Source of the DNA: an uncultured Erysipelotrichaceae bacterium
Lineage (GTDB): Bacteria; Bacillota_I; Bacilli_A; Erysipelotrichales; Erysipelotrichaceae
Reading direction: 5' to 3'
Assembly: GCA_934675465.1 (NCBI GenBank)
Contig: CAKUQM010000009.1
Span: 1 to 56,341 of the forward strand
Length of the DNA stretch: 56,341 bases
Shown here: positions 48,239 through 56,341 of the stretch, piece by piece
Layout: the number at the start of each line of letters is the position of its first letter
Position numbering within the stretch: position 1 is the stretch's first letter
The notes under the pieces: generated by a model
Database searches by the model: none
Seen by the model: the letters and a program-made list of their open reading frames with translations, nothing else
What the model was told of the DNA's origin: nothing
Made by a program: the position numbers and the translations under genes

Positions 48239-49575
48239 TACTCTTCACTATTTGAAATAGAATAGAACGCATTAATATCCTTCTCAAAAGCCAACTTAAC
48301 AGTACCGATAGGGCCATTACGATGCTTAGCCACAATTAGTTCAACATCCTCACGCTTTTCATTACGTTCTTCATCCTTTTTATAATAATCTTCACGATAA
48401 ATGAACATAACCATATCAGCATCCTGCTCAATCGCACCAGATTCTCTTAAATCCGACAACATTGGTCGCTTATCATTTCTTGATTCAACCGAACGTGACA
48501 ACTGCGACAAAGCAATAATAGGCACATCTAATTCACGAGCCATAGCCTTAATCTTACGTGAAATATCAGACACTTCCTGTTGTCTTGACTCAGACTTAGT
48601 ATTTGATTGGATTAACTGAATATAGTCGATAATAATCAAATATAAACCATAATCCTCTTTAAGCTTACGGCACTTCGCATTCATATCAGAAATCTTAATA
48701 CCAGGAGTATCATCAAAGAAAATCTTTTGACGTTTTAATTCCTGTTCTGCTTCTTTAATCTTAATCCACTCAGCCTCATTCAATTGACCTTTTCTAATCT
48801 TTTGGCCATCAACCTTAGCCTTAGCAGACAACATACGATTAGCCAACTGTTCACATGGCATTTCAAGCGAAAATATAGCACAAGCACCACTTGAAACCAT
48901 AGCTGAATTTAGTGCAATATTTAAAGCCAAAGCAGACTTACCCATACTTGGACGAGCCGCTAAGATAATCATGTCACTCTTTTGAAGACCTGCTGTCATT
49001 GAATCTAATTGAGAAAAGCGAGTCTTAACACCAGTTATAGTAGAACCAGCCTTCTCTATTGCCTCAATCTTTTTAACCGCAGCCTCAAAAACCTCACTAC
49101 CAGGCTTAAATTCAGAATCCGTTCTACTTCTTGTAATATCTAGAATCTTCTTCTCCGCATTCTCTAAAACCGTATCAATACTAGCTTGACCATCATAACC
49201 ATCACTAGCAATCTCCTCACCGGCCTTAATAATACGTCTTGCTAGTGACTTATTCTTAATAATACGAATATATTCCTTAGTATTAGTACGATCAATTGTT
49301 GAATCAGTCAAACTCAATAAATAATCAAGACCGCCAATCGTATCAAGATAGTTATAGTCTCTTAACTTATTACCCAAAGAAATAGTATCGATAGTCTCCC
49401 TATTTTCAAACATACTTGAACAAATATTATAAATGCGACGATGCTTATCCAAGTAAAAATCATCACTTGTTACATCAGCCTCAATACATTCTCTAATTGT
49501 ATTTTTGAAAACTAATATATTACCTAGAAGTGATTGTTCTGCTTCAAGACTATAGGGAATTGTTTTTTGACTCAT
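48238..49575 (-). CDS. dnaB: Replicative DNA helicase
   Basis: Hexameric 5'-3' helicase that unwinds DNA at the replication fork. The 445 residues have an N-terminal helical domain starting TIPYSLEAEQSLLGN, a linker and a RecA-like core with Walker A ARPSMGKSALAL, Walker B LIIIDYIQLI and the C-terminal VELIVAKHRNGPIGTV. The start at 49575 has GAGGA 5 nt upstream; a frame extended by four codons overlaps rplI and is less likely. It follows rplI by one base, the normal order in Bacillota. Confidence 0.97.
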   Translation of the reverse strand: MSQKTIPYSLEAEQSLLGNILVFKNTIRECIEADVTSDDFYLDKHRRIYNICSSMFENRETIDTISLGNKLRDYNYLDTIGGLDYLLSLTDSTIDRTNTKEYIRIIKNKSLARRIIKAGEEIASDGYDGQASIDTVLENAEKKILDITRSRTDSEFKPGSEVFEAAVKKIEAIEKAGSTITGVKTRFSQLDSMTAGLQKSDMIILAARPSMGKSALALNIALNSAMVSSGACAIFSLEMPCEQLANRMLSAKAKVDGQKIRKGQLNEAEWIKIKEAEQELKRQKIFFDDTPGIKISDMNAKCRKLKEDYGLYLIIIDYIQLIQSNTKSESRQQEVSDISRKIKAMARELDVPIIALSQLSRSVESRNDKRPMLSDLRESGAIEQDADMVMFIYREDYYKKDEERNEKREDVELIVAKHRNGPIGTVKLAFEKDINAFYSISNSEE

Positions 49576-49576
49576 C

Positions 49577-50017
49577 TTATTCCTCAACTAACTTAACTCT
49601 AATTGTACCTACTACACCCTTATATAATTCAACCTTAACATGTGAAAAACCTAGGGTCTTAACTGGATCCTTGTCAATAAACTTACGCTTATCTACTTCA
49701 ATACCATGCTTCTTTAATTCATCGCAAATTTCCTTAGTAGAAACAGAACCAGAAACATGACCATTATTAGCCTTAACTTTGAAATCAAATTCCATCGCCT
49801 CAAGTTTTTCCTTTAAAGCTAAAGCTGCTTGTCTATTAGCCTCATCTTCCTTAGCCTTTTCTTCATTTTGTTTAGCTAAAACCTTATTAGCACCCTCACT
49901 AGCAACAACAGCCAAACCTCTAGCAATCAAGAAATTTCTTGCATAACCATCAGAAACTTCCTTAACTTCACCCTTTTTACCAACTTTTTTTACATCACTC
50001 AATAGAATTACTTTCAT
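49577..50017 (-). CDS. rplI: Ribosomal protein bL9
   Basis: Large-subunit protein of 146 residues, elongated with two globular ends. The N-terminal MKVILLSDVKKVGKKGEVKEVSDGYARNFLI and the C-terminal GSVSTKEICDELKKHGIEVDKRKFI are typical. The ATG at 50017 lies inside the end of gdpP and agrees with family N-termini; starting 4 codons earlier is possible but unnecessary. Confidence 0.97.
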   Translation of the reverse strand: MKVILLSDVKKVGKKGEVKEVSDGYARNFLIARGLAVVASEGANKVLAKQNEEKAKEDEANRQAALALKEKLEAMEFDFKVKANNGHVSGSVSTKEICDELKKHGIEVDKRKFIDKDPVKTLGFSHVKVELYKGVVGTIRVKLVEE

Positions 50018-51965
50018 CTTCTTCCACACTTTCTAAATATTCATCTATACATTTTACCAAATTAGCATACATATCACTTAATGAACCATCCCTAACCTGC
50101 ATACCAGCAGCTGTCAAATGGCCACCACCACCCATCTTCTCTAAGATAAGTTGTACATTGATATTACCATCACTTCTAGCTGAAATTGCCACCTCATCCT
50201 TATTAATCTTGCATAAGACAAAGGCTGCATTAATTTCCTTAATCTCAACCATTCTATCAACTGCTTGAGAAGCAATTGACCTTGGATAAATAGTACCATC
50301 ATCCATATAAGCGATCATAATATTGTCATGATACTTCTTGCCATGGGCGATAATTTCATATCTCTTTTTAGACATGTCATAAGGCTCCTCAATCAAGATT
50401 TCACACTCATTTGAATTAGCACCCAATTGTTTAATAGTCTTTGCGACATCAAAAGTTCTTGAATCACTACGATTTCTAAAATGATTAGTATCAATCAACA
50501 AGCCAATATATAAGATGTTAGCCTCTTCCTTTGAAATATCTAAGTTTCTAGAGAAATATGGCAACATTTCAACGCTCATCTCAACCGTAGAACTAGCACC
50601 AGCCTCAATGTATATAAACAAGGCATCAACATCCAAATCAGCACTACGACGATGATGGTCAATTATCACATTCTTCTTAGATTCTTTTAAAATATTAGGG
50701 CTATTACATAAAGACAAAGAATGATGATCAACCATGATAACCAAAGTTTCTTCATCCATTAAAGACAAACCTTCTGACTCAGAAATGAAGTTATGACGTG
50801 AACTCAATAAGCTACTATACTTATCCATAACATCCTTAATCATTGTCTCCACGCCACCGGTTCTTGTAACTACATAAGCCTTCTTGCCCAACGTAGAAAC
50901 AATATAACTCATAGTCAAAGCAGCACCGATACAGTCCGCATCAGCATCCTTATGTCCTACGATAATGACATTACTAGCACCATTAATTAGATTTCTAACA
51001 GTATTGGCAACAACTCTTACCTTAACTCTACTAGCTCTTTCCTTAGCTTCTGAAGAACCACCATAGAAATTAGCTTCCTTACCAATCTCTCTTGAAACAA
51101 CCTGGTCACCACCTCTTGTTTGTGCAATTTCCATCAAACTTGTTGCCTCTTTATCTAATTCAATCAAATCATAGCTACCATAGGCAAAAGACATTGATAA
51201 AGTAACATCCACACCACCATTCTTAGATTCTCTTCTAACGGTATTCAAAATAGAAAAACGATCATCTAACAATCTTTTATATATAGAATTATTTAAAATC
51301 AACAGTAAACGATTATTTCTTAAAGTCTTATAAACAATGCCATACTTCCTAAAGTATTCAACAACAGCTACTTTAATATTAGTATTAATAAAAGAAATAT
51401 CATTTTCATTCAAAGTTAATTCATCATAGTTATCAAAATTCACAATACCCAAAACATAGGCATTATTATTAACCTCATTCTCTAAATCATACTCTCTAGA
51501 AATGTCATTGAAGAACAAGACATAGGCATCATCTTTCTTACTTACTTCATACTTATCATCATTAATCACAACAATTGTCTTGGCTATCTTACCGCTTAAT
51601 AAGTCTCTAAGTTCAGGCAACCAAACAAGAATCTTATCACCAACATGATTAATATCTTTTTCATTGAACAATGAAGATAACCATGTTATTTCATAATCCT
51701 CATTATAAACAAGAATACCAATACGACTTAGTTTTAAAGCCTCTGTCATTGAAGAAGAAAGATTAGTCTCAATATCGCCGGTGATTTGGCGATGATTAAT
51801 TGAAAAATAATAGTATGTCGCAATCGTTACAGCTAAAGAAAATAGAACGATTGAAACAGCCAAAACGTTAAGCTTTTGGTAAATAAAATAATTAACAACA
51901 AGCGTTAATAATAATAATAAATAAACTACAGTAACAGTAATAATAAATTTTCTATTCTTTTTCAT
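49995..51965 (-). CDS. gdpP: Cyclic-di-AMP phosphodiesterase GdpP
   Basis: Degrades the second messenger c-di-AMP at the membrane, affecting potassium, osmotic and wall homeostasis. The 656 residues have two N-terminal membrane helices (about 8-53), a PAS-like region, a degenerate GGDEF domain (about 170-300) and DHH-DHHA1 catalytic domains with VGHKDADADCIGAA, MVDHHSLS and GGGGHLTAAGMQV. Its position between yybS and rplI is conserved in Bacillota. It overlaps yybS by 14 nt. Confidence 0.96.
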   Translation of the reverse strand: MKKNRKFIITVTVVYLLLLLTLVVNYFIYQKLNVLAVSIVLFSLAVTIATYYYFSINHRQITGDIETNLSSSMTEALKLSRIGILVYNEDYEITWLSSLFNEKDINHVGDKILVWLPELRDLLSGKIAKTIVVINDDKYEVSKKDDAYVLFFNDISREYDLENEVNNNAYVLGIVNFDNYDELTLNENDISFINTNIKVAVVEYFRKYGIVYKTLRNNRLLLILNNSIYKRLLDDRFSILNTVRRESKNGGVDVTLSMSFAYGSYDLIELDKEATSLMEIAQTRGGDQVVSREIGKEANFYGGSSEAKERASRVKVRVVANTVRNLINGASNVIIVGHKDADADCIGAALTMSYIVSTLGKKAYVVTRTGGVETMIKDVMDKYSSLLSSRHNFISESEGLSLMDEETLVIMVDHHSLSLCNSPNILKESKKNVIIDHHRRSADLDVDALFIYIEAGASSTVEMSVEMLPYFSRNLDISKEEANILYIGLLIDTNHFRNRSDSRTFDVAKTIKQLGANSNECEILIEEPYDMSKKRYEIIAHGKKYHDNIMIAYMDDGTIYPRSIASQAVDRMVEIKEINAAFVLCKINKDEVAISARSDGNINVQLILEKMGGGGHLTAAGMQVRDGSLSDMYANLVKCIDEYLESVEEDESNSIE

Positions 51966-52890
51966 TTTCTAATTTTCTTCTAAGTGGTCCGCTTCCATAC
52001 AAGAAACCAACTACTAATAATATGATATACGAAAATGGCATCAAAATAAAAATAGCTAGAAGTAGTAAAAAGATATTTACCCTACCGCCCTTCTTTTTTA
52101 AATAAATAATCATAAACAAATAGCCATAATAAAATAAAATCAAAGAAGAGAATACACCAAGGCACATCAAGCTATATTTAACAAACTCACTCTTCATTAA
52201 AATAGGTACATTCATAAACATTAAAGAAGCCGTAAAGAAAAATAACACATAAGCTAACCATTCAGGCATCTTGATATCCATCGCGCTATTGTAGCCAATA
52301 TTCTTAATCTTCATTCTCTTTAAGACAAAAACAGTCATAAAACTAATCAAGTATCCTTCTAAAACACCAGTCAACATTGTAGAGAAAATAAAGACAACAA
52401 GAAGGAAAGTACCTAAATTACCAACAACTGCATTCATTGCCCCACTAACTCCAGCTACATTAGACATTTCATTAAAAGTCGTTTCCATTGCCTTTAATTG
52501 ACTGTCAACGCTAACCCCCAATAAAGGTGACACTAAGAAAGTAATCAAAAGTTCTGATAAGACAAAGACCGCAATTGAAATTAACATCACTCTTCTTCTG
52601 TCATAGTCTTTTCTAATAGCTGCTGATATACATAAACCTGTAATGATTGAAGCAGGCAAATACATATAAGTATATAAAGAACCAAACAGTATAGATAAAG
52701 CTACAACACCAACACATAATACATAGCCATCTTTCATTGAATACATGCAACAATAAACTGCAATAATCACCGGTATCAACAAAACAATAAAATAAGTAAA
52801 GACATAAGACAATTGTCTATCTATCAACATAAAAGCACCAATCAGTGCCAACAACATCGCTCCTGTAGTTAATTTTTTTGTTTTGTTCAT
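51952..52890 (-). CDS. YybS-like DUF2232 membrane protein
   Basis: Integral membrane protein of 312 residues with about eight helices, matching YybS/DUF2232, a family of unknown function next to gdpP in Bacillota. The N-terminus KKLTTGAMLLALIGAFMLIDRQLSYVFTYFI is typical. A strong AAGGAGGG site overlaps the tail of the preceding terminator, so it may also have reduced transcription relative to the ribosomal genes. Confidence 0.88.
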   Translation of the reverse strand: MNKTKKLTTGAMLLALIGAFMLIDRQLSYVFTYFIVLLIPVIIAVYCCMYSMKDGYVLCVGVVALSILFGSLYTYMYLPASIITGLCISAAIRKDYDRRRVMLISIAVFVLSELLITFLVSPLLGVSVDSQLKAMETTFNEMSNVAGVSGAMNAVVGNLGTFLLVVFIFSTMLTGVLEGYLISFMTVFVLKRMKIKNIGYNSAMDIKMPEWLAYVLFFFTASLMFMNVPILMKSEFVKYSLMCLGVFSSLILFYYGYLFMIIYLKKKGGRVNIFLLLLAIFILMPFSYIILLVVGFLYGSGPLRRKLENEKE

Positions 52891-52907
52891 AAAATGATCC
52901 CTCCTTA

Positions 52908-52940
52908 AGAAAAATAGCCTCCCCTATTAAGGAAGGCTAT
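52908..52940 (-). terminator. Terminator between rpsR and yybS
   Basis: ATAGCCTTCC-N6-GGGGAGGCTAT forms a 10-bp stem with one G-U pair, then TTTTTCTT. Transcription beyond it into yybS must be readthrough or start anew; no clear promoter is seen. Confidence 0.88.
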
Positions 52941-52952
52941 CATTAATTTAAA

Positions 52953-53183
52953 TTAATCAACAATGTAAGGTAACAAAGCCATTTGACGTGCTCTCTTGAT
53001 TGCAGTAGTCAACATTCTTTGATACTTAGCGCTAGTACCAGTAACTCTTCTTGGAGTAATCTTGCCATTAGCACTAATGAACTTCTTTAATAATTCAACA
53101 TCTTTATAATCGATATATTCAATTTTGTTCTTAGTGAAGTAACAAACTTTCTTATATCCGACTCTTTGTTTTCTAAAAGCCAT
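52953..53183 (-). CDS. rpsR: Ribosomal protein bS18
   Basis: Small-subunit protein of 76 residues that pairs with bS6 on the 30S platform. VCYFTKNKIEYIDYKDVELLKKFISANGKITPRRVTG is characteristic. It follows ssb by 17 nt. Confidence 0.98.
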   Translation of the reverse strand: MAFRKQRVGYKKVCYFTKNKIEYIDYKDVELLKKFISANGKITPRRVTGTSAKYQRMLTTAIKRARQMALLPYIVD

Positions 53184-53200
53184 AATTATTTTCCTCTCTA

Positions 53201-53668
53201 TTAATAAAATGGTAAGTCATCACTTGAAATATCAAGAGATGGCGTATTAGAGAAATCATCCTCAGGACTATTTCCCTCAAAACTAGGTTCAACACTTGGT
53301 GTAAAAGTTCTATTTGGTGTAGGATTAGCCGCAACATTATTACCACTATTCTTACTACCACCAATCAATTGAACACTATCACAAGTAACTTCAGTTACAT
53401 ATACTCTACCATTTTGACCCTCATAGTTTCTTGTAGTAATTCTACCCTCAACACCTACAATTGCGCCCTTACTAGCATATTGAGCAAGGAAATCAGCAGA
53501 TTGTCTCCACGCAACACAACTTATAAAGTCAGCTGTAGGACCATTATTACCACTAGAGAACTTACGATTACAAGCCAAGGTAAAAGTACAAGTTGAGATA
53601 TTAGAGCTAGTTTTTCTAAGTTCAATATCCTTAGTAAGTCTACCAACTAATACCACATTGTTAATCAT
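53201..53668 (-). CDS. ssb: Single-stranded DNA-binding protein
   Basis: Essential ssDNA-coating protein of 155 residues. An N-terminal OB fold (MINNVVLVGRLTKDIELRKT, about 1-105) is followed by a flexible Asn/Pro-rich linker and the acidic tail DISSDDLPFY, which recruits repair and replication partners. It follows rpsF by 2 nt. Confidence 0.97.
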   Translation of the reverse strand: MINNVVLVGRLTKDIELRKTSSNISTCTFTLACNRKFSSGNNGPTADFISCVAWRQSADFLAQYASKGAIVGVEGRITTRNYEGQNGRVYVTEVTCDSVQLIGGSKNSGNNVAANPTPNRTFTPSVEPSFEGNSPEDDFSNTPSLDISSDDLPFY

Positions 53669-53670
53669 AA

Positions 53671-53970
53671 CTACTTACCAGCCTTTTCTGCAGTATTGAT
53701 AGTCATTGAACGAACTACATCAGCATTGATACCTAATAAACGCTTGAATTCGTTTAAGCCTTCAACTTCAACACTATAAGTAGTTACTACGTAATAACCC
53801 TTAGTCATACCATCGATTTCATACGCGAATTCGCGTAGACCCCAGTCATCAACATTTTCGATAGTACCACCATTATTAGTGATAATCGCATGTAATTCTT
53901 CACATAAAGCAGTCTTAGCAGCTTCATCTAAAGAAGACTTGATGATATACATAGTCTCATATTGTTTCAT
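53671..53970 (-). CDS. rpsF: Ribosomal protein bS6
   Basis: Small-subunit protein of 99 residues. The N-terminus MKQYETMYIIKSSLDEAAK and the WGLREFAYEIDGMTKGYYVV core are typical. It is the first gene of the ribosomal-replication operon, with a strong AAGGAGG site that can be sequestered in the leader structure upstream. Confidence 0.98.
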   Translation of the reverse strand: MKQYETMYIIKSSLDEAAKTALCEELHAIITNNGGTIENVDDWGLREFAYEIDGMTKGYYVVTTYSVEVEGLNEFKRLLGINADVVRSMTINTAEKAGK

Positions 53971-53977
53971 GTTTTAA

Positions 53978-54015
53978 CCTCCTTCTGGACATACGGCCTA
54001 TCTCTAGGCAAGGAA
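53978..54015 (-). promoter_or_regulatory. Probable S6:S18 ribosomal protein leader
   Basis: In the rpsF leader the inner hairpin GCCTA-GAGA-TAGGC is directly followed on its 3' side by CCG (53994-53996), the hallmark of the S6:S18-binding motif. An outer stem pairs TTCCTT (54010-54015) with AAGGAG of the ribosome binding site. Binding of the S6:S18 complex to the CCG bulge would hold the start site closed and repress rpsF, ssb and rpsR. Confidence 0.7.
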
Positions 54016-54038
54016 TAGTATTTTCTATTCGCTCAAAT

Positions 54039-54066
54039 ATTATACCATCAAAACCATACATTTCAA
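54039..54066 (-). promoter_or_regulatory. rpsF promoter
   Basis: TTGAAA (54061-54066) and TATAAT (54039-54044) are 16 nt apart on the minus strand, with TGG completing an extended -10. It overlaps the region from which the divergent RlmA-like gene starts. Confidence 0.75.
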
Positions 54067-54080
54067 GGTAAAATAGAAAT

Positions 54081-54857
54081 ATGAATATATTATGTCCTAT
54101 TTGTAAAGAAAAACTAACTAAACAAGACAAGACTTTGACTTGTCCCAATAAACATAGCTTTGATATTGCCAAACAAGGTTATATCAATTTAAATATGAAA
54201 GCATCATCTAATACTGGTGATGAAAAAGAGATGATTAAGGCTAGAAATCTTTTCTTAAATGAAGATCATTATCTTTTCTTAAAAGATAAATTGAATGAAA
54301 TCATTAAAGAATTAAATCCCACTAACCTATTAGACTTAGCCTGTGGTGAAGGCTACTATACCAAAGACTTTAACGTTGAAGATAAGATCGGAATCGATCT
54401 AAGTAAAGAAGCCTTAAAGATTGCCTCTAGAAATGATAAATCAACAACTTATATTCTTAAGAACATCTTCGATGTGCCATTAAAAGACCATTCCCTAGAT
54501 TTAATCACAACCCTATTTGCACCAGTATCTAATGAAATAAATAGATTATTAAAAGAAGGTGGTCATTTTATCTTAGTTAAACCAGACTATGATCATTTAT
54601 ATGAACTAAAGGAAGCAATCTATGATAATCCTTACTACAACGAAGTAGATGATAATCATATTGAAGGCCTAGATTTAGTAAATGAATATAAAATTAAACA
54701 AAAAGTCATCTTAAATCAAGATTCATTAAACAATCTATTTAAGATGACTCCTTATTACCATAAAACCAGTAGAAAAGACATTGAAAAGTTAAACAATATA
54801 GACACCCTATCAATAACTTTTTCATTCATAATAGATCTCTATAAGATATCAAAATAG
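54081..54857 (+). CDS. RlmA-like 23S rRNA guanine-N1 methyltransferase
   Basis: SAM-dependent methyltransferase of 258 residues. The N-terminal zinc site CPICKEKL...CPNKHSFD (Cys5, Cys8, Cys22, His26) and the following GYINLN are typical of RlmA, which methylates G745 or G748 of 23S rRNA. The SAM motif LLDLACGEGYYTKDF follows. TAAAAT (54069-54074) ends 6 nt before the ATG and no ribosome binding site is seen. The last 19 nt overlap the convergent sensor kinase gene. Modified position (RlmAI or RlmAII) not decided. Confidence 0.88.
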   Translation: MNILCPICKEKLTKQDKTLTCPNKHSFDIAKQGYINLNMKASSNTGDEKEMIKARNLFLNEDHYLFLKDKLNEIIKELNPTNLLDLACGEGYYTKDFNVEDKIGIDLSKEALKIASRNDKSTTYILKNIFDVPLKDHSLDLITTLFAPVSNEINRLLKEGGHFILVKPDYDHLYELKEAIYDNPYYNEVDDNHIEGLDLVNEYKIKQKVILNQDSLNNLFKMTPYYHKTSRKDIEKLNNIDTLSITFSFIIDLYKISK

Positions 54858-56221
54858 AACTTGGAATATTCTTTATAAACAGAGTCTACACCATATTTAT
54901 AGCCCATCTTATCAAGAATATCTTTACATAAAGATAAACCAATTCCACTGCCAATGTGGCTTCTTTTATGTTCTTTATCAACCTTATAATAACGATTCCA
55001 AATCTTATCCTTATCCTCTTCTTTAACACCACTGCCATTATCATAGACATAGATACGATAAGCACCATCAACCTTTTCTTCACCAATAATAATCTTAGTA
55101 TCCTTGGCATCATTATAATTAAGCGCATTACTCATAAAATTATGTAAAACTTGTTTTAATCTATTTTCATCAACACTTACCACAACATCACTATCTTCAA
55201 TATTCAAAACAAGTTCAATATTATTAGCCTTACAATATGGCTCAAATTGGTCATAAACAGACTCCAATAAATCACTAATCTTAATATCTTTATTATGAAA
55301 CTCAATCTTACCACTTTCCACCTTAGACAAATCCAACAAATCATCAACCAAAGTAGATAGACGTTTTGCCTCATTGATAATGACATTAATATTCTCGGCG
55401 TTATTCTCCTCAGGAAAATCCCTAATCATCTCACCATAGCCCACAATCATCGTCAAAGGTGTTCTTAAGTCATGAGAAACATTACCAATCAATTCTTTTC
55501 TAGCTACATCAGCCTTAATAATCTCCTCATTTGCCCTAGCTAAAGTATTATTTAAGTTCTCAATCTCCCTGGCATCCGTCTTAATCAGCTTATGATCATA
55601 TTTGCCACTAGGCAAATTAGTAGCTTCCATTTCAATTTTTTTAATCGGCTTAACAATCAAAGAAGACAAACACAAAGCCAAAAGAATAGTCGCAATAACA
55701 ACCACGATAATAATGATATTAAATTGATCATACATCGTATCAATAGTACTCTGTAAAGGCACGATACTTGTTGACAACATAATCAATACATTCTCATCGT
55801 TAACTTTACTTAACTTAGAATAAATATAAACATTTTTTAAATAAGACGAATTATTATCAAACAAAGCTTCACCACCATTATCAAAAGTAGTTGTAGCTAT
55901 CTTATTTAGTTGCTTACTACTTAACTTACCTAAAGCACAAGAAGAAGCATCTTGATATGTGGTAAAACCAACCGCATCAGTAATCACTCTAACGCATACT
56001 TCATTAGAAAAGGAAATGTCTTCTAAAACCGATAAGATATCATCATTTTGAATCCCCTCATCTATTTGAACAGCTGTATCCTTCAAATAGGCAATCTTGT
56101 TATTCTTATAAGTTCCGTCTAAAAAAGTCGTTTGTAAAAACAAGATTAAAGCCAACATTAATCCAATAAAGACAACAAGTATTGTCAACATCAAGAACCT
56201 TAATTTAAACGTCTTTTTCAT
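54839..56221 (-). CDS. Two-component sensor histidine kinase
   Basis: Membrane sensor kinase of 460 residues. Two membrane segments (about 9-30 and 168-190) enclose an extracytoplasmic domain. A HAMP linker, the phospho-acceptor GNVSHDLRTP with His250 and a HATPase domain (N box NFMSNALNYND, G1 VYDNGSGV, G2 GSGIGLSL) follow. The start MKKTFK at 56221 is preferred over a TTG four codons upstream. No regulator gene is in the window; it would lie beyond the right edge. It resembles the kinase at 8077-9537 in layout but is a separate gene. Confidence 0.9.
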   Translation of the reverse strand: MKKTFKLRFLMLTILVVFIGLMLALILFLQTTFLDGTYKNNKIAYLKDTAVQIDEGIQNDDILSVLEDISFSNEVCVRVITDAVGFTTYQDASSCALGKLSSKQLNKIATTTFDNGGEALFDNNSSYLKNVYIYSKLSKVNDENVLIMLSTSIVPLQSTIDTMYDQFNIIIIVVVIATILLALCLSSLIVKPIKKIEMEATNLPSGKYDHKLIKTDAREIENLNNTLARANEEIIKADVARKELIGNVSHDLRTPLTMIVGYGEMIRDFPEENNAENINVIINEAKRLSTLVDDLLDLSKVESGKIEFHNKDIKISDLLESVYDQFEPYCKANNIELVLNIEDSDVVVSVDENRLKQVLHNFMSNALNYNDAKDTKIIIGEEKVDGAYRIYVYDNGSGVKEEDKDKIWNRYYKVDKEHKRSHIGSGIGLSLCKDILDKMGYKYGVDSVYKEYSKFYFDIL

Positions 56222-56341
56222 ATTCAACAACAATATACACTATCAATGTGAACTTTATCTAAAATTGTGAACTACTCACCACTTAAGAAAATGGGAGCTT
56301 CTTGCTTCATAGACCGTTGCTTATATATAAGTCTTATATAG
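56222..56341 (-). promoter_or_regulatory. Upstream region of the right-edge sensor kinase
   Basis: The last 120 bases hold no gene. Two direct copies of TGTGAACT (56247-56254 and 56266-56273), 19 bp apart, lie upstream of a TATATT -10-like box (about 56232-56237). On the kinase strand they read AGTTCACA twice, which would suit a response-regulator dimer site. Little else can be said. Confidence 0.3.

Overview
The window is a gene-dense, AT-rich stretch of a low-GC Gram-positive (Bacillota) chromosome. The gene order rpsF-ssb-rpsR-yybS-gdpP-rplI-dnaB, an HPr with the regulatory Ser46, CsoR-type copper control, MEP-pathway IspG and tRNA genes that encode their own CCA fit a fermentative, probably gut-associated lineage such as Erysipelotrichia. 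The placement is inferred from content and gene order only. TGA is a normal stop here (for example the histidine kinase ending at 8077, dnaE, yihY), so this is not a code-4 mollicute. I see no rRNA, CRISPR array, prophage, insertion sequence or origin, and no stretch above 300 bases lacks a gene.

Left part (1-16.9 kb, mostly minus strand). The 5' part of pflB is cut by the left edge. Then come a DegV protein and a galactose/methyl-galactoside ABC importer operon (mglB-mglA-mglC) with an extra small membrane protein carrying an InlB-type repeat. Two AAGCGCTT operators flank the mglB promoter. Next is an operon of replicative polymerase DnaE, an OmpR-type response regulator, its kinase and a TrmN6-like methyltransferase. 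Divergent from dnaE, a CsoR operator controls copA-csoR-ispG; CopA has an extra C-terminal CopZ-like domain that may also be made separately.

Middle part (16.9-37.8 kb). A LexA-like autocleavable repressor faces a Y-family polymerase plus a YolD-like protein, which looks like an SOS mutagenesis cassette. A NusG paralogue, an ABC exporter, a DUF349 protein and a yihY-HAD-RlmI operon follow. A nucleoside-type ABC importer (BmpA/NupOPQ-like) is transcribed towards psuK-psuG, suggesting pseudouridine uptake and breakdown. A guanine-class purine riboswitch precedes an NCS2 purine permease. An hslO-dus-glycosyltransferase operon, a divergent ogt and a four-tRNA operon (Tyr, Gln, Lys, Gly) complete this part.

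Right part (37.8-56.3 kb). murA, a membrane-anchored SH3-like protein, a very acidic 891-residue protein with four exact-length 46-residue repeats, trmR, a phosphohexomutase and ptsH come first. Then a long operon runs from rpsF, through a probable S6:S18 autoregulatory leader, to ssb, rpsR, yybS, gdpP, rplI, dnaB, an M23 endopeptidase, an HtrA-like protease and rlmH. A divergent RlmA-like methyltransferase and a sensor kinase end the window.

A window-wide oddity is that about ten first genes of transcription units lack a Shine-Dalgarno sequence and have a -10 box ending 6-8 nt before the start codon. This is the geometry of leaderless mRNA. Genes inside operons, and other first genes (pflB, mglB, copA, psuK, rpsF, ptsH), have ordinary ribosome binding sites.
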